Positions 6,370-10,016 of a stretch of 10,016 nt of DNA are shown here, piece by piece. Location of the stretch: positions 1 to 10,016 of the forward strand of contig CAYQAS010000136.1 in assembly GCA_964415525.1 (NCBI GenBank), written 5' to 3'. Position 1 is the stretch's first letter. Each line of letters begins with the position of its first letter. The notes beneath the pieces are model-generated. The model worked only from the letters and a program-made list of their open reading frames with translations. It did no database searches and was not told the DNA's origin. The translations under genes were made by a program, and so were the position numbers. This DNA comes from CAZPUI01 sp964415525 (GTDB lineage: Bacteria; Acidobacteriota; Holophagae; Holophagales; Holophagaceae).

Positions 6370-7629
6370 ATGCTGATGGGTGCTGACCTGCCGACCATGA
6401 TGGGCGTGCCGTTCGCGGCGACCCCGGTCGTGCGTGTCGGCTTGATCGGGGTGGGCACCCGGGGTCAGCGGCGGCTCTCGCAGCTGCTGTTGCTTGAGGG
6501 CGTGGAGATCCGGGCCGTCTGTGATGTGAACCCGCGGCATCTGTCGGAAGTCACGGATACGTTGCGTGCCGCGGGGCGTCCCCATGCCGCAGCCTACGGC
6601 CCTGACCCGGAGGCCTACCGAGGCCTGTGCTCAAGGGAAGATCTGGATCTGATCTTCATCGACACCCCCTGGGACTGCCATGTCCCGATGGCGCTGGCGG
6701 CCCTGGAAGGCGGTGCCCATGTGGGGTTGGAGGTGCCGGCGGCCCTGACCTTGGAGGGCTGCTGGGCGTTGGTGGAGGCGAGCGAACGCACGCGACGCCA
6801 CTGCCTGATGCTGCAGAACACCTGCTATGGCGAGTTGGAATTGGCCCTGCTGGAGATGGTGAAGGCGGGGGTCTTCGGCGACCTCACCCACGCGGAAGGC
6901 GGCTACCTCCACGACCTGCGAGCCTTGATGTTCCAGGACCATGGCATCGGTCTCTGGCGTCGCCGGGCCCACGAGACCGTAGACGGCAACCACTATCCGA
7001 CCCATGGCCTCGGGCCCCTCTGCTGGTACTTCGGCATTCACGCCGGGGACCGGCTGGCGCGGATTGTGAGCCTGAGCAGCCCCGAACGGAGCCTGAGCCG
7101 GTACCGCGACACGCTGCCCGAAGGCGATGCACGTCGGGACGAACGCTACATCTGCGGCGACGTGAACACGTCGATCCTCCAGACGGCGCAGGGGCGGACG
7201 ATCCTCCTCCAGCACGACGTGGTGAGCCCTCAGCCCTACTCCCGCATGACCAAGGTGGTGGGCAGCCGGGGCAGCTTCGCCGATTACCCGCCTCGTATCT
7301 GGCAGGAAGGGCTCACGGACGACAAACCCGCCTGGCAGGACATCGCCCCTTGGCTGGAGCGCTTTCGGCACCCGCTGTGGAATGAGACCGAGGCCCTGCG
7401 CGCGCGCCAGAACGACCCTGCCCACGGCATGGACCTCGTGATGCTCTACCGGCTGGTGCAGTGCCTTCAGAAGGGGCTGGAGCCGGACTTCAACGTCTAC
7501 GACGCCGCCGCCTGGAGCGCACCCGTGGCGCTGAGTGCGGCCAGTGCGGCCCAGGGCGGCATGCCCCAGGTCTTTCCGGATTTCACGCGGGGCGCCTGGC
7601 GGCGGGAGGTGTGGGGGCTGCGGGGCTGA
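6370..7629 (+). CDS. Gfo/Idh/MocA family protein, GH109-like, paralogue without Tat signal
   Basis: About 419 residues from ATG 6370, colinear with the upstream paralogue. The nucleotide loop is GVGTRG (27-32), then VCDVNP, TPWDCHVPMA, THAEGGYLHDLR, DGNHYPTHGLGP and VYDAAAWSAPVALS. Changes at conserved blocks include CYGDNE to CYGELE and HGEAAYIHDLR to HAEGGYLHDLR, so the substrate may differ. Similarity begins at TMMGVPF, matching TMKNVPF of the first copy, which lies just after that copy's Tat signal; nothing like a twin-arginine signal is found upstream in any frame. The protein is therefore probably cytosolic or has lost its signal. The start is uncertain: no strong Shine-Dalgarno precedes 6370, and 6397 or 6400 are alternatives. 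The open frame back to 6232 runs through element B and is unlikely to be native. The stop TGA abuts the convergent TPR gene. Confidence 0.8.
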   Translation: MLMGADLPTMMGVPFAATPVVRVGLIGVGTRGQRRLSQLLLLEGVEIRAVCDVNPRHLSEVTDTLRAAGRPHAAAYGPDPEAYRGLCSREDLDLIFIDTPWDCHVPMALAALEGGAHVGLEVPAALTLEGCWALVEASERTRRHCLMLQNTCYGELELALLEMVKAGVFGDLTHAEGGYLHDLRALMFQDHGIGLWRRRAHETVDGNHYPTHGLGPLCWYFGIHAGDRLARIVSLSSPERSLSRYRDTLPEGDARRDERYICGDVNTSILQTAQGRTILLQHDVVSPQPYSRMTKVVGSRGSFADYPPRIWQEGLTDDKPAWQDIAPWLERFRHPLWNETEALRARQNDPAHGMDLVMLYRLVQCLQKGLEPDFNVYDAAAWSAPVALSAASAAQGGMPQVFPDFTRGAWRREVWGLRG

Positions 7630-8571
7630 TCAGCGTTTCCGGCCTTTCCTGGCAGCGGCCTCAGCGGCCTTCCGGGCTTCCCGCTCCGCCTTGCGATTCT
7701 GCCCTTCCAGGTACCGGTCCACCTGCCCGAGGATCGTCTCCAGGTTGGTCTTGGTTTCCGGGGCGGGATCGAGGGTGAGTCCCGTGGCGAGATCCTCCCG
7801 AGCTTCGGGATAGCGCTTCAGGGCCATGAGCGTCCGGGCTCGGTTGTAGCGGGCTTCGATGAGCTTGGGGTCGAGCGTCAGGGCTTGGGTGGCGGAGGCC
7901 AGGGCTTCCTCCAGGGCACCCCGCTCTTGCTGGCAGTAGGCAAGATCGCACCAGGATGTGGCTCGTTTCGGGAGGCGGGCGGTGGCTTCCATCAAATAGG
8001 GTTCGGCCTCCGTGACTCGACCCAGCTTGGCGAGGGCCTCGCCCTTCAGGGCACTGGCCTGATGAAGGGTGGGACGGCGGGCTAGCACGTGCTCGGCGGT
8101 CTGGAGCAGGAGCATATAGTCCTTGGTGTTCCAGGCTTCCCCCAGCGCGTTCTCGTAGCCCCGAGGATCGCCTCGGCGCCCGATTTCCAGCTGAACCTCC
8201 ACGGCCTCAGCGTGGCGACCCAGGCGCGAGAGGGCCACCGCCAGAAACTGGCGGGCCAGGGAAGGTGGAGCCGTGGGTTCCTTCTCGAACCGAGCCATCA
8301 GGGGCGGGCAGACTTCTGCGAGCCGCTGCCAGCGATCGGCCTTTTGGAGGGCAGAAAGGTAGGTCGCCAGATTGCGGTCCCGGTCCTTGGGAGTGAGGCC
8401 TTCGAAGTGGTCGGCCAACTCCACCCAGCGTTTGTCCTTCTGCAGGTGCAGGATCTTCGCATCCGCCGAATTCGAGGATTGGATGTCCATGCCCGCCACC
8501 TGGGCGGCCAGGGGAAGGGCCGCGAGGCAAAGCCCAAGAAGGAACGTGGAGGTCAAAGGGCGCAGGGGCAT
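7630..8571 (-). CDS. Secreted/periplasmic tetratricopeptide-repeat protein
   Basis: A 313-residue protein with a Sec-type signal peptide (LLGLCLAALPLAAQ, probable cleavage near residue 23). At least three TPR-like helical pairs span about 170-270 (for example ALKGEALAKLGRVTEAEPYL, then ALEEALASATQALTLDPKLI and ALKRYPEAREDLATGLTLDP), with weaker repeats likely at 70-165. The C-terminus (about 290-313) is charged and basic (RKAEREARKAAEAAARKGRK). TPR domains mediate protein contacts; the partner is unknown. ATG 8571 is chosen because the signal peptide then begins at the N-terminus; extending to a TTG at 8628 would read through the terminator hairpin. The Shine-Dalgarno is weak. The gene converges exactly on the GH109-like gene and follows lon on the same strand after a terminator, so it probably has its own promoter. 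Confidence 0.8.
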   Translation of the reverse strand: MPLRPLTSTFLLGLCLAALPLAAQVAGMDIQSSNSADAKILHLQKDKRWVELADHFEGLTPKDRDRNLATYLSALQKADRWQRLAEVCPPLMARFEKEPTAPPSLARQFLAVALSRLGRHAEAVEVQLEIGRRGDPRGYENALGEAWNTKDYMLLLQTAEHVLARRPTLHQASALKGEALAKLGRVTEAEPYLMEATARLPKRATSWCDLAYCQQERGALEEALASATQALTLDPKLIEARYNRARTLMALKRYPEAREDLATGLTLDPAPETKTNLETILGQVDRYLEGQNRKAEREARKAAEAAARKGRKR

Positions 8572-8581
8572 GGCAGGACCG

Positions 8582-8609
8582 TCAAAAGGAGGGGCCCCGT
8601 TCGGGGCCC
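8582..8609 (-). terminator. Rho-independent terminator downstream of lon
   Basis: On the minus strand GGGCCCC, loop GAAC, GGGGCCC (8609-8592) form a perfect 7-bp GC stem followed by CTCCTTTTGAC. It begins 40 bp after the lon stop and ends 10 bp before the TPR start codon, so it separates the two genes, although it may also act as an attenuator of the TPR gene. Confidence 0.75.
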
Positions 8610-8649
8610 AGTCCTCATGATAATTCAATAACGACTTGAATCGGGTGCC

Positions 8650-10016
8650 TCAGCCTTTCCGTTTCGAGACAGGCTTTTTCTTCGCCGGAACCTTGGCCGC
8701 AGGCTTCTTTGCCACGGGTTTTGTCGCTGGCTTCGCCTTCGCAACGCCCTTCTTCTTGGGAGCTGGCTTGGCGGGGGCTGCGGATTTGACCGCCTTCGCC
8801 TTCGGCGCCACCTTCTTGGTTTCGGCCTTCACCGGCTCGGGCTTGCGATCCGGGCAGGTCCACTTGGTCAGGGCCAGCTCGAAGACGTCCTCCACGTGCT
8901 TCACGGGGTGGAAGTGGAGCTTCTCGCGGACCTCGGGGGCGATCTCCTCCAGGTCCTTCTGGTTGTCCCAAGGGATGATGATGTCCTTGATGCCCACGCG
9001 CAGCGCGGCCAGGGACTTCTCCTTGAGCCCACCGATGGCCATGGCATCGCCCCGAAGGTCGATTTCGCCGGTCATGGCCACGGTGTTCTTCACCGGGATG
9101 CCCTTGAGCACGGACAGCAGGGCCGTGGCCATGGTGACGCCGGCGCTGGGGCCGTCCTTGGGGATGGCGCCCTCAGGGAAGTGGATGTGGATGTCCTGCT
9201 TGTTGAAGACCTCGGGATCGATCTGGAAGGCCGCACTGCGGCTGCGGATGTAGCTGAGGGCCGCCTGGGCGCTCTCCTTCATTACGTCGCCAAGGCTGCC
9301 GGTGAGGATCAGCGCGCCCTTGCCGGGCATGGTGATGGCTTCCACGAAGAGCACGTCGCCGCCCACGCTGGTCCACGCGAGGCCCGTGACGACGCCGACG
9401 CGGGGCGCCTTGAGGCGGGCGTCCTGGAGGATCTTCGGCGGGCCGAGGAGTTCGTGGATGTTCTCCGGCGTGACCGTGAACTTGCCCTTGAGGTCGCCCT
9501 CGGCCTTGCGGCGGGCGATCTTGCGGCAGACGGCGCCAATCTCGCGCTCCAACTGGCGAAGACCCGCTTCCCGGGTGTAGCTCGTGATCAGGCTCTTCAG
9601 GCCGCTTGCACTGAAGGCGACTTCCGCCTTTGTCACGCCGTTCTTCTCCAGTTGGCGGGGGATGAGGTGGCGGGTGGCGATGCCGAGCTTCTCTTCCAGC
9701 GTGTACGAGCTGAGGTGGATGATCTCCATGCGGTCGCGGAAAGCGGGGTGGATGGGATCCAGCTCGTTGGCGTTCGTCAGGAAGAGCACCTGGCTGAGGT
9801 CGATGGGCACGTTCATGTAGTGGTCGCGGAACGTGTGGTTCTGCTCGGGGTCCAGAGCCTCCAGCAGCGCTGCAGACGGGTCGCCGCGGAAATCGCGGCC
9901 GATCTTGTCCACCTCGTCCAGCATGATGATCGGGTTCATGCTCTTGACCTGGTGGATGGCCTGGATGATGCGGCCGGGCATGGCACCGACATAGGTCCGG
10001 CGGTGGCCGCGGATCT
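8650..10016 (-). CDS. lon: Lon ATP-dependent protease, C-terminal 454 residues (partial) with lysine-rich tail
   Basis: Cytosolic AAA+ serine protease that degrades damaged and regulatory proteins; complete Lon is about 800 residues, so about half is present. The frame enters at 10016 with RGHRRTYVGAMPGRIIQ, the conserved stretch after Walker A, then Walker B (IIMLDEVDKIG), the FLTNANELDPI region and the sensor/lid domain. The proteolytic domain shows the catalytic serine in KDGPSAGVT (codon 9147-9145) and the lysine in GGLKEK (codon 9024-9022), so it should be active. After the usual C-terminal end (FELALTKW) there is an added tail of about 67 residues with 22 lysines, many alanines and prolines and only three acidic residues. 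The stop is TGA at 8650-8652. A terminator follows. Confidence 0.96.
   Translation of the reverse strand, partial: IRGHRRTYVGAMPGRIIQAIHQVKSMNPIIMLDEVDKIGRDFRGDPSAALLEALDPEQNHTFRDHYMNVPIDLSQVLFLTNANELDPIHPAFRDRMEIIHLSSYTLEEKLGIATRHLIPRQLEKNGVTKAEVAFSASGLKSLITSYTREAGLRQLEREIGAVCRKIARRKAEGDLKGKFTVTPENIHELLGPPKILQDARLKAPRVGVVTGLAWTSVGGDVLFVEAITMPGKGALILTGSLGDVMKESAQAALSYIRSRSAAFQIDPEVFNKQDIHIHFPEGAIPKDGPSAGVTMATALLSVLKGIPVKNTVAMTGEIDLRGDAMAIGGLKEKSLAALRVGIKDIIIPWDNQKDLEEIAPEVREKLHFHPVKHVEDVFELALTKWTCPDRKPEPVKAETKKVAPKAKAVKSAAPAKPAPKKKGVAKAKPATKPVAKKPAAKVPAKKKPVSKRKG

Noticed and set aside
8880..8905. Second CACGTG in lon as a parS site
   Set aside because: Only the central hexamer matches; the flanks lack the GTTC/GAAC arms. 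The same applies to other CACGTG copies in actB, actA and the TPR gene.

Overview
This is GC-rich bacterial DNA. The gene set (an alternative complex III operon, tandem GH109-type oxidoreductases, a Lon protease with a lysine/alanine-rich tail) and the composition would fit Acidobacteriota, perhaps a Holophaga/Geothrix relative. That placement is inferred from gene content only and was not tested.

Left third (1-4300, minus strand): the start of an alternative complex III (ACIII, Act) operon, transcribed leftwards as actA (pentaheme cytochrome c), a 54-codon twin-arginine ORF, actB (fused molybdopterin-oxidoreductase-like and ferredoxin protein) and actC (NrfD-like quinol-site subunit, cut by the left edge). 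ACIII oxidises quinol and passes electrons to cytochrome c or directly to a terminal oxidase. The first three genes are tightly packed. ActB and ActC are separated by 275 bp that hold an intergenic repeat element with a strong hairpin.

Divergent spacer (4301-4744): 444 bp with no credible gene. It contains a perfect 14-bp palindrome matching the core of the chromosomal centromere site parS, a spaced pair of similar 21-bp sequences, and a possible extended -10 promoter for the rightward gene.

Middle (4745-7629, plus strand): two tandem paralogues of the Gfo/Idh/MocA family, GH109-like subgroup. The first has a Tat signal peptide. The second lacks one, and a 227-bp element with 31-bp imperfect terminal inverted repeats fills the spacer just upstream of its shortened N-terminus.

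Right third (7630-10016, minus strand): a secreted or periplasmic TPR protein whose stop codon directly abuts that of the second oxidoreductase, a rho-independent terminator, and the C-terminal half of Lon protease (cut by the right edge) with a histone-H1-like tail of about 67 residues.

The best candidates for something undescribed are the parS-like site in the act/GH109 spacer, the two inverted-repeat intergenic elements, and the Lon tail. No complete novel multi-gene system is evident: the coding content belongs to recognisable families apart from the 54-codon ORF.
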